Assembly (NCBI GenBank): GCA_020736575.1
Contig: JAGPYM010000007.1
Location: forward strand, 558,001-622,000
Length of the DNA stretch: 64,000 bases
Direction: 5' to 3'
Origin: Thelonectria olida
Taxonomy: Eukaryota > Ascomycota > Sordariomycetes > Hypocreales > Nectriaceae
The first letter of the stretch is position 1. Each line of letters opens with the position of its first letter. The notes beneath the pieces were generated by a model that saw nothing but the letters and a program-made list of their open reading frames with translations, searched no databases and was not told the DNA's origin. Positions 1-14,100 of the stretch are shown in pieces. The position numbers were made by a program, and so were the translations under genes.

Positions 1-708
1 GGAACAGACAGCAAGTACCGCACTACCAAACATGAACGGCCCTGGCACCTCCTTGATCAGGGAGTCCATGTGAGAAGAGTCATAGGCCCCTGACTGATTA
101 AGCACCCAATCCCTTCACTATTGATGGAGATACATAACCATTTGTAGATACCTAGCCATCACATCTTCATCGTGGTTGCACAATCTTACATGCATCACAC
201 CATCTCTCGTTGTGCTGTTTGTTTATTAACGTTATTATGCGTATATGTAATAAATAGTATGTTTCTCAATTTTCCAGATCCAACTGGCTGGCTCGAGGAA
301 TTGATTTGCTTCGCAGATCTGGCCATTTCTGCCTGCAGCCTGCCGTGCCCCTTTGTTGCCATCCCGGACTCCGACGAACCCGTCTCCAGCAGCCTCCTCA
401 TCCGGCGCCGGGCCCCCGAAGCCCCGTTCCCCTTGGTTTGGCTTGGCTTGGCTTGGCTTCCATGTTGATCATTCTGTGTCCTCCAACGCCGAGTCTCCAA
501 ATGTGACCCCCCTGTTCCCTATCCCGAGTCTATATCTATCAAGTCGTGTCCCTTCTCTTCTAAATTCGCTGTCCTCGGCGCATCGCCAGTGCACTCATCG
601 GCGTGTTCGCAAAATGCCCTCACTGCCCTGCATTGCTTCGACGTGCGGTGTTGGGAGCATGCCCTAATATTCCAAAAGTTACACCTTTTTACATTTACTG
701 GGTAGATC
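1..708. other. Intergenic DNA left of the PQ-loop gene
   Basis: No open frame here resembles a protein family and none has credible splice signals. The stretch probably contains the 3' untranslated region of the minus-strand PQ-loop gene, whose stop lies at 709-711. Four perfect tandem copies of TTGGC (about 438-457) are the only simple repeat seen. Confidence 0.6.
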
Positions 709-1676
709 CTACTCTACCTCCTTGTCGTTAAAGGTCATCGATCGTCGCGGGTCACTCACGCCGCTCAGGCTGTGGCTGTGCGACCGGTTCGTCGCTTGTG
801 AAGGCCACTCTGTCATCGGGTGCTCCTTGACCACGGCAGGCTCCCCGCTGCCATACATGAGGTATTGGGCGCCCAAGAAGAAGTCGCACGACGCCTGGAA
901 CGAGCCTGAGATCTTGAACGCCCAGGGGATCTCCGTCGTCGTCGTGAAGAACCAAAACAGCTTCATCGAGTCGCCTCCGATCCAGGCGCCCAAGACAGAC
1001 AGTCGGAGACCCTTGGACGATTTTGAACGCCAGTTGACCAGAATCTGAGGGATCGGGAGAGTCGCCTCAACGGCAAGTCCTATGCAGCCAATGGCATTGG
1101 CGTATGTACCATATATCGGGGTCTTGGACAGAAAGAACTCTAGGAAAAGGAGGGCACCGGCGAAATAGGTAATGGCTTGCCAGTATCTGCGAAACACCAG
1201 TTAGACGCGAAGCCTCTGCGCAATGGCGTCTTAAACCTACCGCTTTGAGGATCTCCATTGCCAGAAGCTGTATGGACGCTGAGCATCGTCGGGGCCGGAA
1301 AAGGGCAGGGCAGCTTCTCCACCCTTGGAAGACGGAGGAGGACGGTGGTCGAGGGCGACTTTAAGGAGGATGAGCTGGACCACAACCATAAGCAGCGATT
1401 GCGCAAGCAAGCTCAAGTCATATTGGGCGTGCGGCCAGTAAAAGATTCTGCACAACGAGAATCGCAAAAAGTCAGCCAATGCTGCTATCGTGGAGGAGGG
1501 GTTGGATCGAACCTGAGAAAGGAGGCGACGAGCATAATGAGAGGAATGTCGAGGGAGAAGCCGGCGCTGCTCTTGGACCGATGCATGGAGATGATTTGGT
1601 CGCTATAGGAGAGGATAGGGGACATGATGATGAAGAAGGGCGCCAAGATGCCCGTCAACTCGGTGAGCCAGCTCAT
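709..1676 (-). CDS. PQ-loop repeat membrane protein (SLC66A2/PQLC1-Any1 type)
   Basis: Predicted multi-pass membrane protein of 282 aa. Three exons join in frame: 1676-1513, 1447-1241 and 1186-709. Both introns are GT-AG, and splicing restores RIFYW and KRYWQ across the junctions. Exon 1 opens with ATG MSWLTELTG followed by a hydrophobic stretch and a first degenerate PQ-loop segment (SYSDQIISMHRSKSSAGFS). The second, canonical segment is LPIPQILVNWRSKSSKGL in exon 3. The C-terminal ~45 residues are polar and Ser-rich, probably cytosolic. The two-PQ-loop layout and length fit the fungal Any1/human PQLC1 group; yeast Any1 antagonises phospholipid flippases in the Golgi and endosomes. Family placement is by motif and remembered sequence character. 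The substrate, if any, is not visible in the sequence. Confidence 0.85.
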
Positions 1677-1946
1677 CGTGGCGGTTGTTGATGATGGAGG
1701 CTTGTACGAGCAGACGCGGGTCGGCCGGGCAAGGGGAGGTAGAGTCTATCGTCGGCCGGTGCGGGAGAGGGAGGAAGGAGGAGGGGAGACGCGGGATTCA
1801 AGGAACGGCGGCGGCGACGACGGGATCATTCGCGACGAAAAGAAACAATGAAGGAATGAATCTCGACGGATGCGGATGCGGAGGCGGAGAGGGCTGACGT
1901 CCGGACGAGGTTTGGGGACAGAGAGTGAGATTTGCGGACCTGAAGA

Positions 1947-2001
1947 AATTACGAGGCCGCGCTCCGCGTCGAAAAGGATACATTGGCGGTACCTCGTAAT
2001 T
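1947..2001. repeat. 10-bp inverted repeat with 35-nt loop
   Basis: AATTACGAGG at 1947-1956 is the exact reverse complement of CCTCGTAATT at 1992-2001. The loop is GC-rich at its left side. The element lies about 270 nt upstream of the PQ-loop start codon and could form a hairpin in RNA or act as a binding palindrome. Function unknown. Confidence 0.5.
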
Positions 2002-2414
2002 ACAATGGCGATGGCGTTTCCCCGTCCCTTCCACAAAATGCACCTCACCGCTGGGCTGGGTAGGGCCAGGAGGTTACAGCGCTGCTCCGGCACTTCGGGA
2101 ACCAATTTCACCATCTCTTCCCACTGAAAAGTGTCTGAAACTGCAGGGGACATGCCTTCGTCCAGAAGCCAAGAGGTCGAAGCAGCCGGTGCCCGATCGG
2201 CAGTGACATCCGTCTGGCCAATCACGCCGCAGCCCTTCTCCTCTTAGGGCGGTGGATATTCAGGGGCAGTAAACCTCGTATAAATTTCGCTGGAAAAAGA
2301 TGTGGAAGCTGGTCAGCATGAAGAAGGTCTAATGCGAAGTGTTTCTCCTTAGATGTGTCACGGTCATCCCTCTCAGCCCGTAAAAAATACATTGGTGGTA
2401 CTTAGGCTCATTAC
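1978..2414 (+). repeat. Imperfect direct repeat pair about 410 nt apart
   Basis: The segments at 1978-2003 and 2387-2414 both begin ATACATTGGYGGTACYT and both end in ATTAC, with a 2-nt length difference. Two of the differences in the shared core are C in the left copy and T in the right copy. The repeat may be a remnant of a short repeated element. Too short to classify. Confidence 0.35.
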
Positions 2415-5400
2415 TCAGCTTGTACTGCCCGCCCCTGCGCGATGAAACAGCCACACGCAAAGTCCCTCGTACCAGGAGGATGCAGTGCAACCGCTTGTAT
2501 CCGCACGCACAACCTCGTCTGAGGAGCCTCCGGATCTCCTCCTTGACACCTGCAGGTGGCTTGCAGCTGAATATGGACTATCTGAACCTCGTCTGTGCTC
2601 ACTAAGCATTGAGAATCGCCACGTACGAAAGGTCTCACCGACCCTACCTCGTCAACTACTGCAGTATCTAGTCAAGAAACGGACAATATCATTCAGTTAC
2701 CACTGAGAAACACGCGCAAGGGCCATTGTGTCTCGTTTCAAGTAGCAACCGTCGCGTGACCCTTGTCCAAATCCGGTTGTTCGTCGTCTAACTAAGACAC
2801 CAAATCATCGCCAACACCAAGACGAAAGGTCCCCATGTTGCCAAAGTCTCACGAGACTCAGTGAGCACAACTACCTCGGTACATCAAACAACACCCTCAT
2901 TGACCGAACAGTGTGCATACCCCCGCAGGCATTATCTCTTTAAAAACGAAACACGCAGAGATCCTCATCGATGGTGGAAACTAGGGTACTTCAGATATAG
3001 CAACCTAACCTAGAGCTCAGTCGAAACTCGACAACTCGAGGCGGCAGATACCTTTGTGCCACGAATGATCAAAGTCGTAGGAGAAACCATCTTGAGCTGC
3101 GGGCATCTCTTCCCACCACCGAGTTGGCCAAATCTACGTGGCCCAATGTGCCTAAATACATGATGAAGACATGTTTATTACGACCAAGTCCGTCAGGCAT
3201 AGCTATCTCATTACGATAGGTAGTCAGAGTGTAGATGAGCAACAGAGAAATACCCTAGATCATGGGCACAGGATTGACTGGACGGCTGCCAGCATCATCA
3301 TACAAGTCGAGCTCCCCAGCGAAGCCACTGACCTCAACCTCTAGGTAAGCAACACAGGTCGCGACCGTAGGCCCATTGGGCGACCGACGTTGAGCTTATC
3401 AGTGATGAATGCGACTCCCATACTGGCAACTCAGTATATGGCAGGGTAACATAAGCTTCATCACACTTACAATGTACCTGGTCTATAGAACTAGGTATCT
3501 GGAACCTCTCAGACCCTGAACGAACTTCCCCAAGTACCATATACAAGAAGCCAATCCCTATAGGCAGTGCTCGCAGCCGAGTACAGTCTTCTATGTCTCT
3601 TCGAGAAGCTCGACAATGGAGAATCTCCCGTAAGAAGCCTAACAAATCTTCGATGGTCATATTATCGATAATGACAAAATCGATTTCGCGGATGCAGCAT
3701 CCGGGGCGATCTGGGGAACCCGCAACACCATCCCCCAGGACAGAAAGGGTAATCTGGGGATGGAACAGCTTCGTAACTAGTTATGTCATAAGAAATCGAG
3801 TGACATGCTTGCATCTTTGCACAATGGAACGTCAAATACCTCTGGTGCCGTTGACGGAATCTCTGCGCTACCACCTGCCACGTTACTCTGGCCATAAGTC
3901 ATCTGCCTCGGAAGCCTTGTCTGCCTTGGATGCGGCTTATGCATTTGCTCCCTTCCTTGATCGTCCTTCTTCAACCCTTTCGAGGACCAATAGGCCCAAG
4001 GCCATGCTCGGTGAAATCACAAGCCTAATGTAGCATCACGGTAAAACTCTTTTCGGCGAAATTTAAACGAGTAGCGTAGTTATGGACTCGCTCCCCCATA
4101 ATGCCGAGTATCGCCGTTTCATATGCGCATCTCGCTGTTGAAGGATGCGGAATGCCGGACAAGATCGTCTTAAATCGGACCGAGCCATGTATCAGACGTA
4201 CTCCTGCCATGTTCTGGTGTAGGCTGTCAAGCCTATTGGGTGGTTACACTACACAAACCTGATGCACAAGTAACCAACCAACCATCCAGAAATCTGGAAA
4301 TCATGTCACCACTACCACCCGGCACCGCTGCAGGAGACGTCGCCAGCTACCCCGAGGGCATCTTGGCTACGTTGCTTCCGAGCCTGATGAGCGATATTCT
4401 TTCACTCTTACCCTGTAGTTTCACGACAGTCGTCATTCGACAGGCAATGTCGAACGAGGTTCTCGTCCTAGAGACGCAGCTTCCTGCCACGTAGGCAGTT
4501 CGGACCCCATACTGGCATGATCTCGAGATTAACGAAGAGGTCCACAATGAGCCCCGAGTCGTCTTCGGTTGGTTTTTCTTTTCGCCCACGGTATCAGCGG
4601 CACGTCGTCCCCCAGTGCCGGCGCCTCGCGGCGGTATACCGGACCTGGAGACAATCGGAAGCCAATCCGCCCATCCTGGGCCGGTAGCTCTCGGCGGAAC
4701 AATGCTCGCTAGAGGTACTTTGGTAGTTAAAGTCGTAATAGGGTTTATCCGTACCTTCACGTCCCGGAGACGACCAACACCAAAGTTAGCACCAACAGCC
4801 AAGCTCACCCCCTCTCCTCGTTTATTTCTGGTGGCAGCACAAAATCTGGGTCTTGGGACTGCAGGCTGAAGGTCCGTCCCGATGGTGCCCGGCTAGAGCG
4901 GATTCTGCGGCGAGATTCTCGGCCACGATGGTCTGGCTTGTTGCCAACACCGGCATAGGGTAGGAGGCTTCACGTATTGGGGAGGAGCTGTCCGAATGAG
5001 GTGGTCGCCGAGGAGGGGTTTCCAACAGGGGCTTGAGGGGAGCCTGCCATGGACAGTAGGGGTCGGGGTTGGGGGCCCATGAGGACGGGGGACAACGGGG
5101 ACTCTTCGTCGGTGGGCAAAATAAAATAAAAAAGACCTGGAATGAGGCCTCCTCAAGGGTCCCGGCCCATGATCTCAGTTGGCGTAGATCTCATGCAACA
5201 GCATCCGCGACATGACCGTTGGATCTTTGCGTTTTGCTTTTTTTGCTTCTTCTCGTCTGCACGAGATCGGGTCGTTCGAGTCGGCATTCGGTGTAATCTG
5301 GTCATAGCGAGATAGATTCGAAGGAAGATGCGATCAATCACAAGCTTACGTGCGATGGAGATGTCTGCCTGCACCACAAGCCAAGGCAGGGAGGGGACTT

Positions 5401-8400
5401 TGATTAAGTCGCTGCATTTCGAACTTTGAACATGAAGCCATACGCCCCACGAACCCGGCAAAATGGTCGAAAATAGGCTGCAAGGAGGCAAAGCTATCGA
5501 TCACGATGCCATTTGGCGGTTGCGAATGGCAGTGCTTGCTGATGTTTCGGGGGCGTCTTCAGCGGTGTTTGGCTAAGATGGTAGCGAGTGTACTTCACAT
5601 GTGGCAGGTGGTTGGTTGGGCGCGCCACGTTACCCCTGCTGTCTGTCATATTCACCCTCCGTCTCCGTTCGTACTTCGTACATATCACGTACCGTATGAT
5701 GCTTATTTGCTCAGATTGCGGCGACATGACCTGCCGAACATGATGTGGCTGTTGGACCTGGACGGTTAGTAAGGCGAGTCCACTGTCAGCCTCCCTGCCC
5801 ACTTAGGCCTCTCGGAATGCTTTAGATCAGTTCAGTTCAGGGCTTGCAAAATGGATAAGAAACTTGCGCACCCACGAGGAGTTTCCCTAAAGAAGACGCC
5901 GAGTGGCATGGCATGTCGTGTTGAGGTTCGTTGTTTTGCTGGGTGAGACAAGACGCCACGCCCTTTATCCCGAACCCCCTGTGCACCGTCGCGCACTACT
6001 GTCATCACACCCTAACGGAGACCTGTCACGACACTCCGTCGGTATTGTCGGTTTTGCTCCCTGATTGAGTCTCTTCTCCCCCACGATTGGGCTTCTCGAA
6101 ACGTCAGGCTGGGCACGGAGGGTTGGCAATTAACCCTTCAATCAGGAGCCGTTCTGCTGATGCCCATACCTGGGATGTCCATGGGCCATCCCCTTCCCTT
6201 ATCCGTGGACCCTGCCCGAACCCTGGCCGCGGTTATGAATGGGCTGAGATAGACTTGGATGGGCTGTCTTGTCGTCCATGTTCGAGGCGTCGACCGGAAT
6301 GGGATAGCAGCTCGGTAGAGCTCGATTCCAACAGGCTGGGCTTGGCCAGGCCGAGTGGGCCACCAGCAAGGGCGGCAGCTCAAGGCCACTTAGTGACGTC
6401 TTTGGCTGCTCAATCTGGTGGTGTCTGCCGTCTGTGTCCCCAGAATTGAACCATGATCGAAGCCCACCTAAGAATAGGATGCGATGTCACCCCCGTGCTT
6501 CCTATCCGTCCATTCCAATGCACCGGGTTTTCATTCCGGCGTGCTTGCTTTTGCATGCCCAGGATGCCACGAGGGCCTGGTCACGGTTGATAAGACCCCT
6601 TCTCCCCCCTCTCGGCATCCTTCGAGAAGGGTTCTCGGCACGTGGACGCTTTGTCGAGTCTGAACTGAGACCATACTGTTTCGTTTTGCTGACGAAGCAT
6701 GGCTCGGGTGAGACGTGGGCAAAACTGGAGCAGCCAAGTTCTTGTTAAGATGGCACACACGATATTCTGCCGGCAGACACAAGGGAGGGGCACCTGTCGT
6801 GCCTTGACGCCGACGGCGGCAGGAATGTGTCACTAAGACAACCCTCGGGCTGGTTAGTTTTGGAGTGGCTTTTCGGCGGATTCGGTAGAGGATCAGACCG
6901 TCTCATCTCAGCCGGTCACCAATAAAGGGAGGGATGCGAGGAGGCAAGGAGGTGATTTAGTGGCTGTCGGTAGGTGTGTGCGACTCCGTCCGGGCGGATG
7001 ACAAGATCGAGCGGTATTTGCAAGTCAGGGACGGCAAATAAGGTGCGCCAAACGGACGATGTGACGAGCAAATCCCTCGTGGCGCCTTGCCTTGGGGTTC
7101 TTGAGGACCCGAAGTTCTCTGGCTTCTGGCAGTGGATTCCCCCAGGTCTACTGGATTCACCCCCGTCACCCTTTGCTTCTCGAGCCATGGCTGCCAGGCT
7201 GACGGCTCACTAATGCCCGCCAAGCATGCCGGAAGTGAGCACCCTGATCCCCCTTCAGCTTCGGTGGAGTCAGAAGACTCAGGCGGAGACTTTTCGTCTG
7301 TCGTCAATAGTCCTGTCAAGTCGCTGGACCAAATAGGAAATCCGTCTACACAGTTTGCGTCCATTGGCGAGGCTCTGGGCCAGCCTTAGTGCACTCCGGC
7401 TAATCGAAATGAAACCTTGCCAAGCAATCAGAGCTAACGAGACTCGCCTTCCACGCGTGGGTGCATTCACCGCTGCAGTATCATTGGCATTTGAGTGTGC
7501 GGGCAATAGCCTATAGGAAACGGTCAATCCTTGGGATATATGCCGGCTTCTGTGTGACGTGAAGTCATGTCACGCGCATGCTTGGGGCCGCCTTGGGACC
7601 AAAAGCCTCCGACCCAATCGAGTGTAACAACAGCATGTCCTTCCGAGGCTTTAGAGTGACTTGATTTCCGAGCCACTATCTTCTCCCACGATCACCAAGC
7701 CGTGAGACGATGCTCTTCTCCTGTTGATAGGTTAGTACGATTGCTCAGTGCTGAATCATGCATCGCAAGCCTCGAACCTCTCTGCTGTGGAGTGCCGATA
7801 CCGTGCCCCGCATAACCGAGATTCATCTGTTTCTTCCACCAAAGACTTAGCGTTTGGTTCAAGATCGACGTTTGCCGTCCGCGGTGGCACCCTCTTGCCG
7901 GGCTTGCGCTATCCAACAATTGCCGGACTAGCCTCTGATTCAAGGTTGGGTGTGCCCATCTTGCCATCCCAGCAAAGCGAGGGCAACGTTGAAGCTCGGG
8001 CCTGTGGTCGGTGTACGTCCCCTGGCAATGCGAAGCAGTCCCCGTCCGTCCTCGAGTAGGGACACCAGCATCCGCATCTTCTAGAACGATAGAGGGATAC
8101 GCGTACCTTGATCGCTTGATGCCGCCTCGGAGAGCGCATCAAGGAGGCGGCCCTAATGAATGTTAGCTGTGTGACTCTCTCTCCAGGTTGGTCGTCGGCA
8201 TTCTTAAATTGTCCGACATTGATCTCACGCCAACGGGCACGCCGCCGCACCATCAAACCAGCGGGGTGGACGCGTGGATACACTACGCTGAATGTGAAGA
8301 AGGGAAGCGAACGGGAATCCTTCAGTAGCCTGGATGAGCATGATGTCACGGCTCAGCCACAATGGGAGCCCACCTTCTGAGGATGGACTCCCATGCATCT

Positions 8401-11087
8401 CACTGATACCACATTTCCGCTGATAACATCCAGCTAGCGGGTTCCAGGTTGCTAGACTGAGCTTTGATGTCCTGACTGGATGGGGCATGGCGCCGAGGGC
8501 GGTTCTTAAACCGGAGCCGGTTGGCTTGGCAGAGGGCAATACCGAGCCATCACTCCGTATGCGTCGGCCAAGTGCGTCTCATACGACTTCTATGTGTGCT
8601 TCGTATGCGAATCTGACAGATTTGTCTAGGACGAGATGATGCCCGTTATTTATTTCCTAGAATGACAACAACCGAAGGAGTAGCAAGGAAATAGCTGACA
8701 CTGTGTCGCGAAGGGAACCTCGTTCGTGTGCTCACGGGCGATTCTGATTTGTTACCGGCTGGATGTTCCGACCCTCCAACCAACATGCGGGCTTCGATAT
8801 GCAGCCAACACCAATACGAGTGGCGCATATTCCTTGGACCAACAGTCCTCATGAGTTCTGGGACGTCGTCATCAGTTCTGACTTGGGAATCAAGGCCGAT
8901 GAATGGTGATGTGTCGATTTGACGAGAATCCACTGCCCATTTCCCTGAGGAGTTTCAATCTCTTGGCTGGAGAGGGTGGATGTTCTTGTCAGTGAAGCGT
9001 GGGATTTTAGAGCTGATTGGTGTGGCAGTGAGGTTGACGAGTCAAGCAGAATGCTGTCTCGTTCCCGTCGGGACCGACAAGAGCCCCAACGGTGTGGGGA
9101 TTCGGACTATCTCTGCACGGCACCCGAAGAGAATAAACCAACCCCAGGTGTCTCTTGAGTGTTGTTTTGCTCGATGTATCTCACACCCCCACCCATGCGC
9201 CCACGTTCCATGCTGGACCGAACATCCCGGCACCATCTTGGCGGCGAGCCTACTTATTCATCGAGAAGTACTCCATAGTACGAAGGTACGTCGGTCCGTA
9301 TCCATCCTGCGATATTTGTTGTTCAGCGAGAATCTGAGGCGTATTGATGAAAGGCTGATGTATGAATACTCCTCCAACTATCGTCTTGTACTTGAATAGT
9401 GATGTCACTCAAAGCATCTTTGTCAAAGGTCACGATGAGTCGAGCAAAACCCAGATGTTGAAATGTGTGTAAATTTGTGAGACAACCGAAGGGGCGCTAA
9501 GTTCGATCGAACGAGAGGCGCGAGATTTGGTTCACGCGGAGGAAAGGGGACCGACGAAGCCCCCCCTCCCTGAGGTTCCACGCCGAATTCTTTCGGTACC
9601 TTGCCAGGGCGGCTAAGACAGTTTGGCCCGACATCTTGGGGCGAGTCGGTGGGATTGGCAAGCTGGCGCCCCTGCCTTGAAGTTGGCAAGTTGGCGAGGA
9701 CGAGGAGTTTTTGACAGACCGAGGGAATATTCGCTCGCAGTGGGCCGATCTGGCCTGACTGTTGATCTTAACCACGGACGCCCGTGCCATCGGGGCTTTA
9801 TCTGCTGATTCTGTCAAGGCCTAAGGTCGCAGGCTTCGGAGCCGTTGCACCAGGTGAGAGCAGGAAGACAGGGAGGTAGCGTCTGGGGGACTCGGCCGAG
9901 CGACCCTAGGCCAGGGTCAATGTTAGTGCCCCTGTTTCTGGCCAGGGGTCGGAAATGAAGCTGGATCAGGAAGCCGAGCAGTTAGGGGAGACATGCTAGA
10001 TCCGCGCAACGGCGGCACAGCTGTGGATCTGGGGTAGAGGGTTTGGTTGTCCGTCTGGTTCTGGGAATCACGACAGACGACAGCCTCGCCCAAGCTGGAT
10101 TCAATGAGACGACTCTGTTGGTTGGATGGGCGGGATTGGTACCGAGGTAGGTTTTGGGTTGAACACGTGATTGCTTGGTGGCATTTCCGCTTCCGCGACG
10201 TCGGTTTTCAGCCACCTGCCAGCAGACCAATTGTAGCGAACCAAAGCGGGCAGATGGAGATTCGCATTGTCAAGACTCAACTGCATAGACTATCTGCACA
10301 ATGATTCGAGGTACGGGTGCTGGCATTAGGCTGTCAGCTCATCTGGGCTGCATCCAATCTAAATTCGATCTCGTCACTCCCCAGCCCCTGCAGTGACAAG
10401 TCAATTCATTCTGCCAATGCCAGTTCACCAACCGAGCATCAACCGGCAGGGCCAGATAAATGGGACTCCAGGACTCCAACCATCCATGATTGTTGGAATT
10501 ACTCCGTCCCAAGCGAGAAGCTTGTCGATTGTGGAGGAGAGAAACGCCACGTGAATTGGGTCAACCAATGTTATCTCCCCCGCAGTCCGGCAATAAAGCC
10601 GTGCCGAGAAGCGACAAGGAGAGACTTGCCCGCAACTGGATTCTCTCTCGGGAATTGGTTTTTGTTCGTGTGATATGACATGAGCATTGTCTCGGTCTCT
10701 TCTTGTTTGGGACGGATGCCAGTCGCTGATTATTTGGCCGATGCATGACTGACTACCTACCCCGACGATAACGTCTGAACTTGGTACGAGCTCCTCGTGT
10801 CCGAAGAAAGCATTACTTTTTCATTCACTGGTGAAGAGAAAAAAGAAAATGAAAGCACGTGCCTTTGCCAATGAATCTAGCGAAAACAGGCAGTTATGAA
10901 GGGACCTTTTTTTTTGGACAGTTACGCACGTATTTCTTTTCGGTTGGTGGTTGACTCCAGCCGTCTCTCCACTGGTGTTGGTTGTTAGTCTAGGTGAGGC
11001 AGGTCCATATACAGCTGACTGAGGCGGTTGGCTGCCGGTTGGTAGGTTGGCAGGTCCTGATCAACCTCAACCTGCCTTATTAAGTTA

Positions 11088-11103
11088 TTACGTACGTACG
11101 TAA
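11088..11103. repeat. 16-bp perfect palindrome TTACGTACGTACGTAA
   Basis: The 16 bases are their own reverse complement and contain three overlapping ACGT cores. The element sits among GGTTGG repeats in the gene-poor region, about 4.1 kb upstream of the Zn2Cys6 gene. Other CGTACG hexamers occur within the next 430 nt (near 11.43 and 11.51 kb). It could be a dimeric transcription-factor site or simple-sequence drift. Confidence 0.5.
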
Positions 11104-14100
11104 GACGCGCTAGTTCTGCCAACTTGGAACACAAGTGTGGTCTGCACATCCCATCTCACGACCTGGGAGCCTCGTTGGCAGGCATTTGACAGGCACCTTG
11201 TTCTAATTGTATCCCTTCCACGAGGTGTAGTTGGTTGGCAAGCAAGTTACCGCGCACCGGCGTCTTACGCACGTGTGAGTCAATCAAGAATCTTTCCCCA
11301 TCCGACACACATCAGCCGAGCGAGCAGTTCTTCCGCTGGAGCGACTTCTGCGGAGTCCCATATACGACATGTGTGTGTTGGCTGTCTGAAGTACTTGATG
11401 CGTAAGACGTATTGCCCGGGCAGTCTTCGTACGAGTACTTCGTCCACCTTGCACTCCGTATTTCTGCGCAGAATCCCATCTAACCGGCAAGTTCGCACTA
11501 TTCCGTCCTTCGTACGTGACTCGACGGGGCACCAAGGACAGGCCCGCTTGTGCTGTGTCTCGTCGATGGAGTTGGCTGCGCGGATTCTTCATTCTGGCCT
11601 CGGGGAAAGGTTCAGTTGCTGATCGCTCGACGGATATTCAATTCTTACAGCACTCCCTCGCCCTGACGGAGGCGCAGCAATGCCGCAACGCAACCTCATC
11701 TCTGCCAACTATGCGCCAGCTCAGGAATACCTGGTGTCCTTTCTCAACTCCAAACTGCCATTGTCTGGAAAAGCGATTCCCCCTCCGTCGGACCCTGCCT
11801 GTCGCTTCGTGAGTGGCCACCAGAGAGCGAGCGCCCCGTCAACGCTAGCGGTAAAAGATCATACGAGTGCCGTGAGGGCGTGACGATAGTGCCATGCCAT
11901 TCCCCTTCAAGCCCCATGTGCCGCGACCAGCCAAGACGTCATGCGCGTGGGCCTCCGGGGACTAGCAATTTAGGTAGCGGCCGGCACTGGAGGAAAAGCA
12001 AAATTATCCCCCACAACCTTTTTGATACAGTTTCCAGTGCGACAGGAGAGAAAAAGTCAATCGCTCCGGCAAGAGGATCGACATGGGCTTGGCGACAAGC
12101 CGTCCTAAAGGGGACTTTTAAACGGTGGCCACAAAGCCGCAGGCGTGTCTCGACACAAAGCCAAGGCGTCTAAAGGCTAACCTCTCAGCCGCTCCTTAGT
12201 TGACGGAGTACGAAGAAGGTATTCGCCAGGTTACACAACGGCCCGCACCCTCGACACTGGTAGTGCGATGCATACCGCCAGATTTGGGAATCCGGAAATG
12301 ATCAAAGCACCCTCCCTGACAGGGCTCGGCCGCCGGTCAAACTGTCTTCCCAGCAGCTCCGTTGATGAGGGCAGCATTGCCACATGCCGGCTCTGTGAGT
12401 GCTGTGTTGTGTTGGTTCCCACCGTCTGGATTGCCTCATGCCCAAAGCCCAAGCGGACAAAGTGCGTAGAAATACCTTCAGCCCTGTTCTTGTTGCATCA
12501 CGGCCCGCACCTCGGTGATACCGCTCGGAGTTTGGGACGAGCATCTTTGCCAATCAAAAGGCAAGGTCGTTTCCTCTCCGAGGTGCAATCAACATGTTCG
12601 TTCCCTCGGGTTTCTTGCATCACGCCTATCGCATTGCATGCGGCTGCGACCGTGCCTCGTTATTCCCGCGCTTGACGGCCGCTCGCTTGTGGGATCCCCT
12701 GATCATCCCACGATGGTTCATAATCATAATCAACGAGGTCATTGTTTAACGCCAGGGACATGGCTGTCCGAGGCTTCCTGGCTGGCTTCTAGCGTCTTAC
12801 CCCAAGCTGCAGGTCGAACGGACAGCTTCATCAACCACCCCAGAGCTAAGGAAGGAAGGGGCACGAGGCGATTGGCTAGAAAACGAGATCGCCCGTCTGG
12901 AGTTGCGGCAAAGCCTCAATGCCATGGCGCACTCGTCTGTTCGCTGATCCATGGTCCGTTCTGAGCTGATGCTGGTCCCGCAATGCCGTCCATTGAACCC
13001 AGGGGAATGGAAGACCTACCGACCTGGTCACCTTTTAGCGCAGCTTCGTTCCCTGTGGCCTGGTGGCAAGGTTGCTACACCAGGGGCCCAGAATGCCCTC
13101 AAATGCCTCTGGCGTTTCGACAGTGCCTTTGTTGGTTATTAGCCAAGCTACCGACTCCGTGCCAGTGCTGTGGCTCTGGCTAGCTCAAAGACCAGGCAAT
13201 CTCGTTCTGGACGGTGGCGGAGCTTTGGTCTGAGCTCGATTTCATTTGTCGAGGGAGCTTCCTGTTCTGGGCCATTCGTATTGACTGCTCCTTTGCCAGC
13301 GAGAGTGTGCCAGCAATTCATCTATCCGAATTAGAAACCGCAACCCCTCGTCAACTACCGCCATGCGAGATGGCACGGTACTGCTGTGCTGTACTGCATG
13401 TACGGCGCTGCAACTCTGCCTAGGTTCTTCAACCCACACCTTTGCCTGCCGGCACATGCATGGCGCCCGCGGTTCCATCCAAGATGACGATGGCAAGGCA
13501 GTTGGGATTGGTGGCATCCATCCCATCCATCGGCGTCCATGCGTCCGTTTTAGGCTCGCGCGAAGGCGCGGATTGCCATGACACTGCCGAGGTGAGCGGT
13601 TTGGTTTCCGTTGGCGATCCAAGCTGCATTCCATTTTGGGCCGATTCTCGACTACAGCTGCGACGGCCTCAAAACAACACCCACACCGAGGCCTCTCGAT
13701 GATTGCTTGCTCGCTTGACGCTCTACGGATCCATCTCTTTGCACGGCGGGTATTGAGCGGAGAGTACTCACGCAACAATGTGTTCCTCGGCTCAATCAGG
13801 GACTTCCCGTCCTGATTTGGCTCCGTCCTTTAACTACCTATGAACCAGATTCTCTCTCTATATCCGCCCCGGGTCCGTCCTTGCTGGAGCCAGGGGCCCA
13901 AAGTAACCTTGCACGGATGTCGTTCTGACATTCCGTTCCTCTTCCTTAGGATCCCTCGGCAGCAATACTGTGCAATGCCCAGTTGAGTGCTGGCTTTGCC
14001 GTCCCCTAATCTTGATCAGGGATCTGGCTGACGCAAAGCGCACCCCTGGCAGACTGACCTGACTCTGAGCCTTTTGCTTCCCCACTCCAGACTCCCGGCG

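Noticed and set aside
3593..4033. 146-codon plus-strand open frame as a gene in the desert
   Set aside because: Composition is like a random translation, no motif or splice extension was found, and it overlaps other frames of similar quality.
13242..13778. 178-codon minus-strand open frame as a gene
   Set aside because: No family character, no promoter-like leader, and several equally long frames lie on the other strand.
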